The translations under genes and the position numbers were made by a program. Positions 30,702 through 41,175 of a DNA stretch of 64,000 bases are shown here, in pieces. The DNA lies in contig BAFH01000002.1 of the NCBI GenBank assembly GCA_000296795.1, forward strand, positions 1-64,000, in the 5' to 3' direction. Within the stretch, counting starts at the first letter, position 1. The number at the start of each line of letters is the position of its first letter. Below the pieces are notes generated by a model. That model made no database searches. It saw only the letters and a program-made list of their open reading frames with translations, and had not been told where the DNA came from. This stretch comes from Candidatus Jettenia caeni. GTDB taxonomy: Bacteria; Planctomycetota; Brocadiia; Brocadiales; Brocadiaceae.

Positions 30702-31625
30702 TTAAACCCCTTTTAACACCCTCTGCGCCAATTCATTCGGCAATTTTGCTTCCAGGATTTTTTTTGATGCCACTTCCGTATTGTAGGATACCCGCTTAAA
30801 GCAGAGATGTTTTGAAGAGGAATCAAATACTACATAACAGCCACAAGCGTTTCCATCCCGCGGTTGCCCTACGGAACCTACGTTGATATAATATTTCCAT
30901 CCTTTGCTCAAATCGATATGAAAAGATTCTACTTTATTTGTTGATTCCTTTTCAATAAGCATGAGTCTCATATCATAATTGTCTGCTGGAATCAGGACTG
31001 AGGCGTTTACTGTTCTTATCTCTTTTGTATAAATATAGGCTGCTGGACGATGAGTGTGCCCACCAAAGGTTACCTTTGACCATAAATTCGTATATTTCAG
31101 TACACCTGCATTCTTCGCATATTCGTATCCTTTCGGATAGGCGGGTGTGCTATGTACGATTTCGAATTCTTCCTTACCCAATTTCATCCTTAGTGAAAGG
31201 CGTCTTAAAAATTTAAGATTCTTTTTCGTTAAGAGATCTTTAGTCCAGTCTATAGCAATCTTTGCTACCGGATTCATTTCTGTGGTAAGAGACGGCTCAC
31301 CAACTGCCTCTCTGTCGTGATTTCCACCAATAGCAATCCCTTTTTTCTCTAATAACTGAAAGGCATTCAGTAAATTGTCTCTTTCTAATGGACTCAAATA
31401 TGGTTGAGATGATATTTTATATATATTTTCTAAAGAGACTTCCCTCCTACCGTAAACTAAATACCGTATAATATCGCAGCACTCATTTGGCGATGCACCA
31501 TAGCCAACAATATCACCAACAATTAATAACCTATCGATATCATGTTCCTTATCGGCGATTTCTTTAATTACTGCTAGTAAAGCATCCACATTGCTATGGA
31601 TATCCGATATAATAACGTTTTTCAT
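30702..31625 (-). CDS. Calcineurin-like metallophosphoesterase
   Basis: The 307-residue protein carries the full metal-binding set SDIHSN, VGDIVGYG, GGNHDREAV, VHSTP and FGGHTHRPA. The order and spacing match YfcE/MJ0936-like phosphodiesterases. The substrate is unknown. It lies 28 bases downstream of a kinase-like gene in the same direction, so the two may be cotranscribed. Confidence 0.87.
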   Translation of the reverse strand: MKNVIISDIHSNVDALLAVIKEIADKEHDIDRLLIVGDIVGYGASPNECCDIIRYLVYGRREVSLENIYKISSQPYLSPLERDNLLNAFQLLEKKGIAIGGNHDREAVGEPSLTTEMNPVAKIAIDWTKDLLTKKNLKFLRRLSLRMKLGKEEFEIVHSTPAYPKGYEYAKNAGVLKYTNLWSKVTFGGHTHRPAAYIYTKEIRTVNASVLIPADNYDMRLMLIEKESTNKVESFHIDLSKGWKYYINVGSVGQPRDGNACGCYVVFDSSSKHLCFKRVSYNTEVASKKILEAKLPNELAQRVLKGV

Positions 31626-31653
31626 CCAAAAACATTTTTCCTAGAGAAAAGGT

Positions 31654-32463
31654 CTAAATGATACTACTTAACAATTTTTTTAATTCTTCGGCTGATGAAA
31701 TCCTGGAAGAAACATGTACCTCTAATAATCCCTGAATAACCTCTTCTAATTTTTGGGACACCTGATCGTTTATCTGATGGGGTAAGGTCTTTTCTGCTTG
31801 CCATAATTTCTTTGTTAGTATTTGATACAATATAAGTCCTATAGAGTACAAGTCTGTCCTGCCGTCGAGCCGAATAGCTGAGGAAATATCTTCATAATGA
31901 AATTTTCTTGGTCTGTCTTTTAAATAAGCAAGCATTTGCAATTGTTCCGGTGATGCATATTCTTTACTGATCCCTTTAATGATCCCTCCCTTTTTGATAG
32001 CTAATTCAAAATCAACAAGGTGCACTAACTTTGTTTTATGGTTAAGGATCAAGTGTCCGGGTTTTAAATCACAATGAATATAGTTCTTACTATGAAGATA
32101 TTGCAGAGGATCGCAGACGGTAATAAATAATTTAATAATTTCCTCAATAGTTCTGATGTCTTCAACATCCTTTTCGTTAAAGTAATCAAGAAGGTCATAT
32201 CCATGAATGTGCTGCAATACAATAAAATTTTGCTTAATTAAAAATTTCCCATCTTTGAATAACTCAGCGTGTCCAAAATCGTAAGCTACCGGTATTTGAA
32301 TATGATTCAGTTCCTTCAATATATAATACTCTTCTGAAAATTCAAAGTCTGGAGAGTATTTTATTCCTTTTTCCGGCATATCAATCAAAACGGCATAATT
32401 AGACTTATGCAAACTCGCCTGACATTTAAAATCACTAAAATGATATTTATTAATTCTATACAT
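31654..32463 (-). CDS. Ser/Thr protein kinase-like protein, active site altered
   Basis: The 269-residue protein has the catalytic loop HCDLKPGHLILN (HRD reduced to HCD, Asp, Lys and Asn kept), a metal-binding DFE in place of DFG, and YASPEQL for the APE region. The N-lobe lacks a recognisable glycine loop. The beta-3 segment reads YAVLID where the ATP-anchoring lysine is expected, with an EEYYIL helix C. It has no membrane helix or sensor domain. It may be a pseudokinase or a divergent active kinase. It is followed by a phosphoesterase gene. Confidence 0.8.
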   Translation of the reverse strand: MYRINKYHFSDFKCQASLHKSNYAVLIDMPEKGIKYSPDFEFSEEYYILKELNHIQIPVAYDFGHAELFKDGKFLIKQNFIVLQHIHGYDLLDYFNEKDVEDIRTIEEIIKLFITVCDPLQYLHSKNYIHCDLKPGHLILNHKTKLVHLVDFELAIKKGGIIKGISKEYASPEQLQMLAYLKDRPRKFHYEDISSAIRLDGRTDLYSIGLILYQILTKKLWQAEKTLPHQINDQVSQKLEEVIQGLLEVHVSSRISSAEELKKLLSSII

Positions 32464-33061
32464 GATACATTATTAAAATTAAATAAATATTGTATCTTTA
32501 TTAAAGACGGGAAATTTTCGAGATTATAACGGAATATAGTGATAAAACAAGAATTTTAAAATTTCTAGAAAAAATAAGAAAGAAGAATCATCATACAGAA
32601 TTCTAGACTAATTATGGCTGAAATAAACCAATACAATATTTTCAATTTATAATCCAAATAGTGTATAACTCTAATTTAGCTAATATATTAAGTAAAAATA
32701 CAAACTCATATAAGAAAAACTATCAATGGCGCCGATATTAAAAATCTATAACAGAAATCATAAAATTATAATCGTAGAAATAAGTCATATCTCTCAATAT
32801 AAAAGGACTTATAAATTCTATCCACAATATTGAACATTATACGATATTTTTTTGACTTAAGAGAGGAATAATAATTGCGTCTTATTGATAAGTTTAGTTG
32901 TGGTCTTATCACAGAATTTACTTGTTTATTTCATGATATTTTAATAAAAATTTTTCACAAGGAGGTGTAAAGGATAAAAAATAAAAACATCATTACGTAT
33001 TTTTTTGCTATTGTATTTAATTTGTATAAGAGGTAGTATTTTGCTAGGAGAGGACAGGTTT
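32464..33061. other. Long AT-rich leader region of the first amt gene
   Basis: No gene is supported in these 598 bases. An AAGGAGGTG near 32958-32968 is a strong ribosome-binding-like sequence about 100 bases before the amt start, with no clear ORF behind it. No sigma-54 site was found; TGGCGCC near 32738 lacks the -12 partner. It probably contains the amt promoter. Confidence 0.35.
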
Positions 33062-34615
33062 ATGAAATGCATTTCTAACAAAATAATTGGCATGTGGTTA
33101 TTGTTAATAACATTAGGGATATTTACTTTAAATTCCGGAGTTGCTCAAGCTGGAGACCCAAATGGAGCTGAAACATATTCAGACAGCATTGGAGGTTTGA
33201 AATATGCTGTTAACTTTACATGGACGTTACTAGGAGCTTTTTTAGTATTTAGCATGCAGGCGGGATTCACCTTTTTAGGTGGATTTTTAAGACAGAAGAA
33301 CATGCTTGGTTATATGGCTCACTGCTTCATTGATTCTACTCTTGGGGCAGTTATTTTTTATCTTTTCGGATTTGCCTTAATGTTTGGCGGCTCGAAGCTG
33401 GTACCCGGGCTTGATTATGGCAATTCTTTTATTGGATGGGATGGATTTTTCCTGAGTGGAAGGTCGTACGATGTTCAAACAATTATGTTCTGGCTCTTCC
33501 AGATGGTATTTGCAACAAAAACTGTTTCAATTATTGCAGGTGCTGTAGCGGAGAGAATGAAATTTGTGCCTTATCTTATCTATAGTTGTCTTATGTGCGG
33601 CTTAATTTATCCTATTTACGGGCATTGGGTTTGGGGTGGAGGCTGGTTAGGCTCGCTTCCGATTGGAGCCGGAGTAAAAGATTTTGCGGGTTGTGCTACG
33701 GTACATACCGTGGGAGGTATTATGGCGCTGATCGGAGCATGGGCATTGGGTCCAAGGAAAGGAAAATATAATCCTGATGGTTCGCCGAATGCCATTCCAG
33801 GTCATAATCTTGTATACGTTGTTATAGGTACCCTTATTCTTGCCTTTGGTTGGTTTGGTTTTAATGCGGGCAGCACCTTGGCAGCGACAGATTTGCGTAT
33901 GTCTGTGATTGCAAGCAATACCTTTATAGCTGCTGCAACAGGCGCCTCTATTATGATATTTTTCACTTGGGCCAAGATGGGTGTTGTGGACTTACCATTT
34001 GTTTGTAATGGCGCCTTAGCAGGATTAGTGGCTATTACAGCACCTTGCGCCTATGTGGCGCCATGGGCAGCCGCAGTAATCGGACTTCTCGCTGGCTTAG
34101 CGATGAGATGTGCCTTTTGGTTTGTAGAAGCTAAGATGAAAATCGATGATCCACTTGGCGCAGTAGCTGTACATGCAGCCAACGGTATCTGGGGTATGAT
34201 AGCTGTGGGTATTTTTGCAGATGGCACCTATGGTGGTGTGAGTGGTTTGATTACCGGTTCGGGTTCACAATTGTTGGCACAATTCATTGGAACATTAGTC
34301 GCTATAGGATGGTCATTGGCATGGGGTTGCGCCGTATTCTTCTCATTAAAATATACGATAGGTATACGGGTATCCGATCTTGTAGAATCTGATGGAGTAG
34401 ATACCCACATCCATGGTTCTCCTTGTTATCCTGTTGAGCCAGAATTCATTGCTCCTATGGTAGGAGAGGAAGAAGTTGATATACAACAGGAAAAGAGACA
34501 AGCATCTTTACTTGAGGAAGCATTAAGCAGAGACGCTGACAGGGAAAAGATATACTCAGATAAACTCGGCCGATGGGTATATGCCAGACTTAAAACGGAT
34601 ACGAAAAGGCGATAA
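33062..34615 (+). CDS. amt: Ammonium transporter (Amt), extended C-terminus
   Basis: The ATG at 33062 is preceded by AGGAGAGG and opens a signal peptide ending QAGDPNG. The frame is open to 33005, but that extension is unlikely. The 517-residue protein has 11 membrane helices. The pore histidines are present in DFAGCATVHTVGG and GAVAVHAANGIWG, and the gate Phe in WFGFNAGS. The first helix (TWTLLGAFLVFSMQAG) is of a different type from classical AmtB. The cytoplasmic tail is about 70 residues longer than the next Amt. It is followed at 53 bases by a P-II gene, the usual partner that blocks Amt in nitrogen excess. Confidence 0.94.
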   Translation: MKCISNKIIGMWLLLITLGIFTLNSGVAQAGDPNGAETYSDSIGGLKYAVNFTWTLLGAFLVFSMQAGFTFLGGFLRQKNMLGYMAHCFIDSTLGAVIFYLFGFALMFGGSKLVPGLDYGNSFIGWDGFFLSGRSYDVQTIMFWLFQMVFATKTVSIIAGAVAERMKFVPYLIYSCLMCGLIYPIYGHWVWGGGWLGSLPIGAGVKDFAGCATVHTVGGIMALIGAWALGPRKGKYNPDGSPNAIPGHNLVYVVIGTLILAFGWFGFNAGSTLAATDLRMSVIASNTFIAAATGASIMIFFTWAKMGVVDLPFVCNGALAGLVAITAPCAYVAPWAAAVIGLLAGLAMRCAFWFVEAKMKIDDPLGAVAVHAANGIWGMIAVGIFADGTYGGVSGLITGSGSQLLAQFIGTLVAIGWSLAWGCAVFFSLKYTIGIRVSDLVESDGVDTHIHGSPCYPVEPEFIAPMVGEEEVDIQQEKRQASLLEEALSRDADREKIYSDKLGRWVYARLKTDTKRR

Positions 34616-34641
34616 TTCTCACCGTGATTTAATGTAATTAG

Positions 34642-35007
<366 letters not shown>

Positions 35008-35034
35008 ACTACATGATATAAATTAAATTTTTCT

Positions 35035-35078
35035 GCTGATGTTGTCTCTATTCACGTGAGGCAACATCAGCTATTTTT
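35035..35078 (+). terminator. Rho-independent terminator after the first amt/P-II pair
   Basis: GCTGATGTTGTCTC (35035-35048) pairs with GAGGCAACATCAGC (35058-35071, one mismatch), followed by TATTTTT. It separates the first amt-P-II unit from the second amt, so read-through or a new promoter is needed. Confidence 0.7.
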
Positions 35079-35093
35079 CATGAAGGACTAAAA

Positions 35094-36458
35094 TTGAGAA
35101 AATACTTTTTTGTATTCACATTATTCATCGGATTACTAATTTTCCTAATTAAGGGTACCTTCGCCGGAGACCCGGGAGGCACCCGAACCTATTCTGATAG
35201 CATATTAGGATTAAAATTTTCTGTAAATTTTGCATGGACATTGCTCTGCGCTTTTTTAGTTTTTAATATGCAGGCAGGCTTCACTTTTCTCGGTGCTGGT
35301 TTTCTTCAAAAGAAAAATACACTCAATTATCTGGCAATGAGCTTTGCAGATTTTTGTATTGGATCAATTGTATTTTGGTTATTTGGTTTTGCATTGATGT
35401 TTGGTGGCTCAAAGCTGGCACCTGGACTCTCCTGGGGAAATCAATTTATTGGTTATAGTGGATTTTTACTTATCGGAGATTCCTATGACGTATCTGCATC
35501 TGTACTTTGGATATTCCAGATGATGTTTGCCGCCTCTGCTTGCACAATTGTAACAGGCGCTGTTGCAGAGAGAATTAAGTTTCATATACACATTATTTAT
35601 AGCGCATTCTTATGCGGCGTGATCTATCCTTTGTTTGGACATTGGATGTGGGGTAAAGGATGGTTAGAATTGCTGCCCTTTGGAGCAGGCGCAAGAGATT
35701 TCGCCGGTTCAGGTATCGTACACGGAATGGGTGGTTTGATTGCTTTTGTCGCAGCATGGATGATAGGTCCCAGATTTGGAAAATATAATCCGGATGGTAG
35801 TCCGAATGTAATACAAGGCCATAATATGGTATATATTGTGATTGGAACCCTTATTTTAATTTTTGGGTGGTTTGGTTTCAATGCAGGCAGCGCACTTGCT
35901 ATCACAGAATTAAGGATAGCTGTTGTTAGTGTAAACACCTTCTTATCTGCTGTTGCTGGCGCTATTACCCTTCTCTATTTTTCCTATTTCAAAACAACAA
36001 AATCCGACGTTATAATGACTTGTAACGGGGCATTAGCAGGTTGTGTAGCAATTACAGCATCAGGAGCTTATGTACCTCATTGGGCAGCAATTATAATTGG
36101 GGTTATTGCAAGTTTAATCACAAGAACCTCGCTCTATTTTATCGAAAGTAAACTAAAGATCGATGATCCTGTTGGCGCCATATCTGTACACGGAGCAAAT
36201 GGAATTTGGGGTTTACTTTCTGTTGGAATTTTCTCTGATGGAACGTATGGTGGTGTAAGAGGTTTAATCACCGGTTCAGGTTGGCAATTGTTAGCTCAAT
36301 TTATTGCTTGTGTAACATTAATAACTTGGTGTCTTGTGGTTGGTTTTTTGTTTTTCTTTGCACTTAAACGTTCTTTTGGGTTAAGGGTGCCAGTAAATAT
36401 AGAACGTTCTGGTATTGATATTTATGAACATGGGGCAAGTTGTTATCCTGGATTATAA
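35094..36458 (+). CDS. amt: Ammonium transporter (Amt)
   Basis: The 454-residue paralogue of the preceding Amt begins with a TTG codon after GAAGGAC, with a signal peptide ending FAGDPGG. Pore histidines lie in DFAGSGIVHGMGG and GAISVHGANGIWG, and WFGFNAGS is present. It is the same subtype as the upstream Amt but without the long tail. Its start is only 16 bases after the terminator of the upstream unit. No P-II gene follows directly. Confidence 0.93.
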   Translation: MRKYFFVFTLFIGLLIFLIKGTFAGDPGGTRTYSDSILGLKFSVNFAWTLLCAFLVFNMQAGFTFLGAGFLQKKNTLNYLAMSFADFCIGSIVFWLFGFALMFGGSKLAPGLSWGNQFIGYSGFLLIGDSYDVSASVLWIFQMMFAASACTIVTGAVAERIKFHIHIIYSAFLCGVIYPLFGHWMWGKGWLELLPFGAGARDFAGSGIVHGMGGLIAFVAAWMIGPRFGKYNPDGSPNVIQGHNMVYIVIGTLILIFGWFGFNAGSALAITELRIAVVSVNTFLSAVAGAITLLYFSYFKTTKSDVIMTCNGALAGCVAITASGAYVPHWAAIIIGVIASLITRTSLYFIESKLKIDDPVGAISVHGANGIWGLLSVGIFSDGTYGGVRGLITGSGWQLLAQFIACVTLITWCLVVGFLFFFALKRSFGLRVPVNIERSGIDIYEHGASCYPGL

Positions 36459-36941
36459 TTTAAAAATCTAAATAAGACACATCTTCACAACAGATACTTT
36501 TAAAAATGCTATGAGGATTAACCGTTTTGTAACCTAACTTCTATAATAGGTTATGTTAAAGTATATGGTTAAATTTTTAGAGCTTTTCATAAGTAAATCC
36601 TGTTACTCTTCTCTTCTTCCTTTCCATTGTTTTAATCCCTTGTATCTCATCTTTATTATAATTATTTTGGTTTTAATCAACCATTTAGAGATTTAGCAAA
36701 TATTATGCAACACAACAACTATTAACTGCAAATAAGTATTATGTTGTTTGATTATAATTGTATATAACATTATTTTTTAAAATATAATCTTTAGGTATAA
36801 AATTTGTTAGTTATATCCATAAAACTTAATTTTTTAAAATAATTATTACATTATTCAACATACTATAAATTTTAGCCTAATCAACTCAGGTATTAGTTAA
36901 TGGTTTTTGCCTCATATAATTACAGAACTGGAGGCTTATAT
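36459..36941. other. AT-rich intergenic region with a small stem-loop
   Basis: TAACCTA (36530-36536) can pair with TAGGTTA (36547-36553), but no T run follows, so it is not a convincing terminator. The rest is extremely AT-rich with no supported ORF. A GGAGG near 36931 is the ribosome binding site of the next gene. Confidence 0.35.
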
Positions 36942-37886
36942 ATGCTTAACCATAAATTTCTCTTCTGCTTTTTGATACTACCTCTTATTCATGTACTCGT
37001 AGCTTTTTCTGCATTCTCGCAGAATTATGTAATCAATGGAGTTCTGGAAAAAAGTGATCTTGAAATGGAAATTAAAGATAGTATTGTTCGCAAAGAATCT
37101 TTAACCATTAAAGATCATCGGGTTTATATTCAGGTAGTACTCGACGAGGGTGCAAGGAATATTGCAAATCATAAAAGATATAAAGAGATGTTTTATCTGC
37201 TTCCGAAGGAAGTAGTTTATGACGACGGAAGTAAATATATTTTTTATTATAAAGATAATACAGAAATCGAGATAGGAAAAGTAAAAAGTTTTTTAGGTTT
37301 TATGCCCTATATCACTTTAGCTGAAGGTGTAATGATAGTAAGCTCCCCTACCGATGCTAAGTTATCGATTTCACGAGCTAATAACTATCAGGATATTCCA
37401 AAATCAATAATACACTCTGAACAGTGTATGGAAGCAACTTTACGTAAGAAGTGTGGCCAATGCCATATATTGGAATATATATTTTCACACAAAAAGTGGA
37501 TTGAGGAAGATATCCTACATGCATTTAATAGGCTGCAAATGGAAAAAGAAGAAAGGCTTACTGAAGATGAACAGAAGATAATTGATTTGTTCAAAAAATA
37601 CCAAAAAGGCGAAGTCGATAAAGAAAAGCTTGCTGAATTTACAACACTAAAACAAATCGGAAAAACTGACATAGTTAATTTTACAAAAGACATTTATATG
37701 AATAATTGCGTGCCTTGCCATAATCCATCAAAGATAACAGACGTTTCTCTGCTCTACTCAAAACGGAGATGTAAAAGTATCGTTGAACGAATAAAGGAAA
37801 AAGAACCATCTCTCTTTTTACAAAAAGATATGGATAGTTTAGCCAGCTATTTATGGGAAATAAAGCTCAGGCCATATAAGAATTAA
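36942..37886 (+). CDS. Secreted diheme c-type cytochrome-like protein in the amt cluster
   Basis: The ATG at 36942 follows GGAGGCTTATAT and begins a signal peptide (FLFCFLILPLIHVLVAFSAFS). The 314-residue protein has two haem attachment motifs, CGQCH at 171-175 and CVPCH at 256-260. The first 150 residues are a haem-free domain of mostly beta character that I do not recognise. A charged helical stretch lies between the haem sites. Position between two ammonium transporter genes suggests a link between ammonium status and periplasmic electron transfer, but no partner is known from the sequence. Confidence 0.75.
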   Translation: MLNHKFLFCFLILPLIHVLVAFSAFSQNYVINGVLEKSDLEMEIKDSIVRKESLTIKDHRVYIQVVLDEGARNIANHKRYKEMFYLLPKEVVYDDGSKYIFYYKDNTEIEIGKVKSFLGFMPYITLAEGVMIVSSPTDAKLSISRANNYQDIPKSIIHSEQCMEATLRKKCGQCHILEYIFSHKKWIEEDILHAFNRLQMEKEERLTEDEQKIIDLFKKYQKGEVDKEKLAEFTTLKQIGKTDIVNFTKDIYMNNCVPCHNPSKITDVSLLYSKRRCKSIVERIKEKEPSLFLQKDMDSLASYLWEIKLRPYKN

Positions 37887-37901
37887 ATTCATATTTTCAT
37901 G

Positions 37902-37945
37902 AAAGGAGGTGATGAAACGGTATGCCTTACATGATGGTCTTTTAA
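37902..37945 (+). promoter_or_regulatory. Perfect anti-16S Shine-Dalgarno sequence with micro-ORF in the third amt leader
   Basis: AAAGGAGGTGAT (37902-37913) is fully complementary to the canonical 16S rRNA 3' end, yet lies 140 bases before the amt start. An 8-codon ORF (MPYMMVF, 37922-37945) follows at 11 bases. A 26-residue ORF starting at 37912 is an alternative. It may be a leader peptide or ribosome standby site. Function is inference. Confidence 0.35.
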
Positions 37946-38055
37946 TGAGAATTGTTTCGTTCCATGGTATTGATGGTATCATAGCTCTTTAGTAGCGGTA
38001 AAGTAGCAGCAGTAGTAAGAGGGTATTAACTTAATAACTTTAAAAGGAGACGACA

Positions 38056-39396
38056 ATGAGAAAAGAAGCTATTCTAGGCATTTCGTCGATTTTTGCATTA
38101 TCGATGATAGCACTTTTTGCATCAGACGCGATAGCACAAGATGCACCGAAAATTGACACAGGGGATAATGCATGGCTGCTTGCATCCGCAGCGCTCGTTT
38201 TAATCATGACACCAGGTCTAGCATTATTTTATGGAGGTATGGTAAGGGCCAAGAATATGGCGAACACCCTTTGGTTAAGTTTTATTGTTATTTGTATTAT
38301 AAGTATACAATGGATACTCTGGGGCTATAGCTTGTCTTTTGCGCCAGCAAACTGGTTTATCGGTGGCCTTCAATGGTGTGGACTTGGGGCAGGTATCGTT
38401 GGACAAGCACCGAGCGATGTTTACGCTACAACAGTGCCACACCTCTCATTCATGATGTTTCAATGTATGTTTGCTATTATTACCCCTGCACTTATGACAG
38501 GTGCTTTCGTAGAACGATTTAAATTTAATGCATGGTTATTATTCATACCCTTATGGGCAACTGCAGTATATGCGCCAATAGCACATTGGGTATGGGCCAT
38601 AGACGGCTGGCTGCTAAAAATAGGTTCATTAGACTTTGCTGGCGGAACAGTTGTCCATATCTGTTCAGGTGCCTCAGCGCTGTCCCTGATTTTATTTGTC
38701 GGAAAACGGAAAGGATATCCAAAAGAGGTAAAGCCTCCCCATAATCTTCCCTTTATGATGTTAGGTACCGGTTTACTATGGTTTGGCTGGTTTGGTTTCA
38801 ACGCTGGGAGCGCAGTTGCTGCCAATGGTTTAGCTGCAAGTGCTTTCGTTGTCACCAATACAGCTGCAGGTGCTGCAGGATTTACCTGGTCTGTTATGGA
38901 ATGGATCTACCATAAGAAACCCACCTTACTTGGTGTTTGTTCAGGTGCAGTTGCTGGTTTGGTTGCTATTACACCAGCCTCAGGCTTTGTAGGTCCTATG
39001 GCATCAATTGCAATAGGAGTTGGTGCCGGGGTAATATGTTTCTATTGTGTAACAAAGATGAAAAAAGCTTTAGGTTATGATGACGCCCTTGATGTTATTG
39101 GCATCCATGCAATGGGCGGAACATGGGGCGCCTTTGCAACAGGCATCTTTTGTAGTACTTCTGTAAATCCTGCTGGCTTTGACGGGGCAATCTATGGTAA
39201 TATTGCTCAACTGGGAAAACAATGGGCAGGTATTCTGGCTGCATGGGGATGGGCTTTTGGAATTACTTCACTTTTAGCTTGGTTTGTAAATGCGGTAATT
39301 GGTTTAAGGCCGACGGAGGCAGAAGAAACCACTGGCATGGATATTACCCAACACAAAGAAATCGCTTACCATTTTTATGAAACAGAACAGGCTTAA
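38056..39396 (+). CDS. amtB: Ammonium transporter, classical AmtB type
   Basis: The 446-residue protein differs from the other two Amts and matches the AmtB type: signal peptide to AIAQDAPK, then DNAWLLASAALVLIMTPGLALFYGGMVRAKN-like helix 1 region. Pore histidines lie in DFAGGTVVHICSG and DVIGIHAMGGTWG, and WFGFNAGS is intact. The ribosome binding site AAAGGAGA lies 7 bases upstream. It is followed at 94 bases by its own P-II gene. Confidence 0.95.
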   Translation: MRKEAILGISSIFALSMIALFASDAIAQDAPKIDTGDNAWLLASAALVLIMTPGLALFYGGMVRAKNMANTLWLSFIVICIISIQWILWGYSLSFAPANWFIGGLQWCGLGAGIVGQAPSDVYATTVPHLSFMMFQCMFAIITPALMTGAFVERFKFNAWLLFIPLWATAVYAPIAHWVWAIDGWLLKIGSLDFAGGTVVHICSGASALSLILFVGKRKGYPKEVKPPHNLPFMMLGTGLLWFGWFGFNAGSAVAANGLAASAFVVTNTAAGAAGFTWSVMEWIYHKKPTLLGVCSGAVAGLVAITPASGFVGPMASIAIGVGAGVICFYCVTKMKKALGYDDALDVIGIHAMGGTWGAFATGIFCSTSVNPAGFDGAIYGNIAQLGKQWAGILAAWGWAFGITSLLAWFVNAVIGLRPTEAEETTGMDITQHKEIAYHFYETEQA

Positions 39397-39490
39397 TTAT
39401 TTATTGTAAAGTAACCGTAGAATATAAAATGCCTAATCCAGTAATTCAATGAAATGAGCAGGATATTTTAATTATGAAGGAGGTTCATAA

Positions 39491-39829
<339 letters not shown>

Positions 39830-39868
39830 AAATTTTTAATAATTCATATCTTTCATTCATTATTAAAA

Positions 39869-39907
39869 GGGCGTTGGTTTTCTCATAACTCCAACGCCCC
39901 TATTTTT
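39869..39907 (+). terminator. Rho-independent terminator of the amt/P-II cluster
   Basis: GGGCGTTGG (39869-39877) and CCAACGCCC (39891-39899) form a perfect stem followed by TATTTTT. It closes the ammonium gene cluster. Confidence 0.85.
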
Positions 39908-40067
39908 GATCCATAGCTATCAATAAACATAGAATACATACATGTTAACACATGCTATAGCCATTCAAGAGATGAAACTGAACAGAGTTGGCAAAAGTTG
40001 AGTCCTGGGTTGTATGCTGATGTATAGAACGCTTGAAATATCAATTCACCTCAAGGAAATTTCTCTC

Positions 40068-40886
40068 ATGATTGAAAAACGTATACATTCATTACCCTTA
40101 TGGTTTTTTCAAAACCTGATAAAATATAAGGAGATTCATCATTTTGTGTCCAGTAGAATTGGGGGATTTAGCAATCCACCGTATAATTCTCTCAATCTTG
40201 GGTTTCATGTTGGGGATAATCCAAAAGTAATACTAAAAAACCGGGAGAAACTTGCCTTAGTACTTGGAATCCCTCTGAGTAATTTCACTACTGCAAAGCA
40301 AACTCACGATTGTAATGTAGAAATTATAACAGAAGGCTTGAGAGGTAGCGGTACACTCAATTATGATACAGCAATAAATGCAACGGATGCAATGGTAACA
40401 AATATACCAAATATCTGCCTTATGGTTCTTCAGGCTGATTGTGTCCCTATTCTATTCTTCGATTTGAAGAAAAAGGTGATCGGAATTGCCCATGCGGGAT
40501 GGCGAGGAACAGTCCGTATGGTAGCTAAAAAAACCGTGAGTATATTAAAGAAAAAATTTCAATGTTCATTGAATGATATTTTCGTAGGAATTGGACCTTC
40601 TATCGGTCCGTGTTGTTACGAGGTTAATTTAAAAACCCTTACTCCAGACGGTAAAACCTTTGATATCAAAAGTGAATATATCGATAATTATCGCTCAGGA
40701 AATAAAGGTTATTTCAATTTATGGAGGGCAAATAAAATACAGCTAATACAAACAGGTATCCCAGAAAAAAATATAGAAGCTGCTGAAATTTGTACCCATT
40801 GTAATCATGATACATTTTTCTCATACCGCTATGAGAAAAGAGAAACAGGAAGATTTGGAGCTGGAATAATGCTTAGTAATTTATAA
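40068..40886 (+). CDS. pgeF: Peptidoglycan editing factor / multicopper-laccase-domain protein (PgeF, YfiH)
   Basis: The protein of about 272 residues (start at the ATG at 40068 after TCAAGGAAAT; the frame opens from 40014) has HFVSSRIGGFSNPPYNSLNLG, VLQADCVPILFFD, HAGWRGTVRMVAKK and GPSIGPCCYEV. These are the zinc-binding His/Cys motifs of the YfiH/LACC1 family. Members act on purine nucleosides or remove wrong amino acids from peptidoglycan precursors. Which activity applies here is not visible. Confidence 0.88.
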   Translation: MIEKRIHSLPLWFFQNLIKYKEIHHFVSSRIGGFSNPPYNSLNLGFHVGDNPKVILKNREKLALVLGIPLSNFTTAKQTHDCNVEIITEGLRGSGTLNYDTAINATDAMVTNIPNICLMVLQADCVPILFFDLKKKVIGIAHAGWRGTVRMVAKKTVSILKKKFQCSLNDIFVGIGPSIGPCCYEVNLKTLTPDGKTFDIKSEYIDNYRSGNKGYFNLWRANKIQLIQTGIPEKNIEAAEICTHCNHDTFFSYRYEKRETGRFGAGIMLSNL

Positions 40887-41175
40887 TATCTTACAACTTG
40901 AATCTCTAAGATAAATACTCGAAATATTGAACATACTCTTAGTATAGCGGTTAGATCCTATTCAGAACCTTTTATAAACTTTTCGTGATATAAACACTTC
41001 CAGCTCATAGCTCTTCCGTAATGGGGATATAGTCCTATTTACTTGCAAAAAATAGAAAATCTAAGGGTCAGTAACATCATCCTTTACGATTTCAAATCCT
41101 ATTACAAAACTTAAGAAATTTTACAGGAAATAATCTATAAACCTTTATTGTAAGAAAATTTGAGGAAAAATACAT

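Noticed and set aside
32737-32752. TGGCGCC as a sigma-54 site for the first amt gene
   Set aside because: No TTGC follows at the required 12-base spacing.
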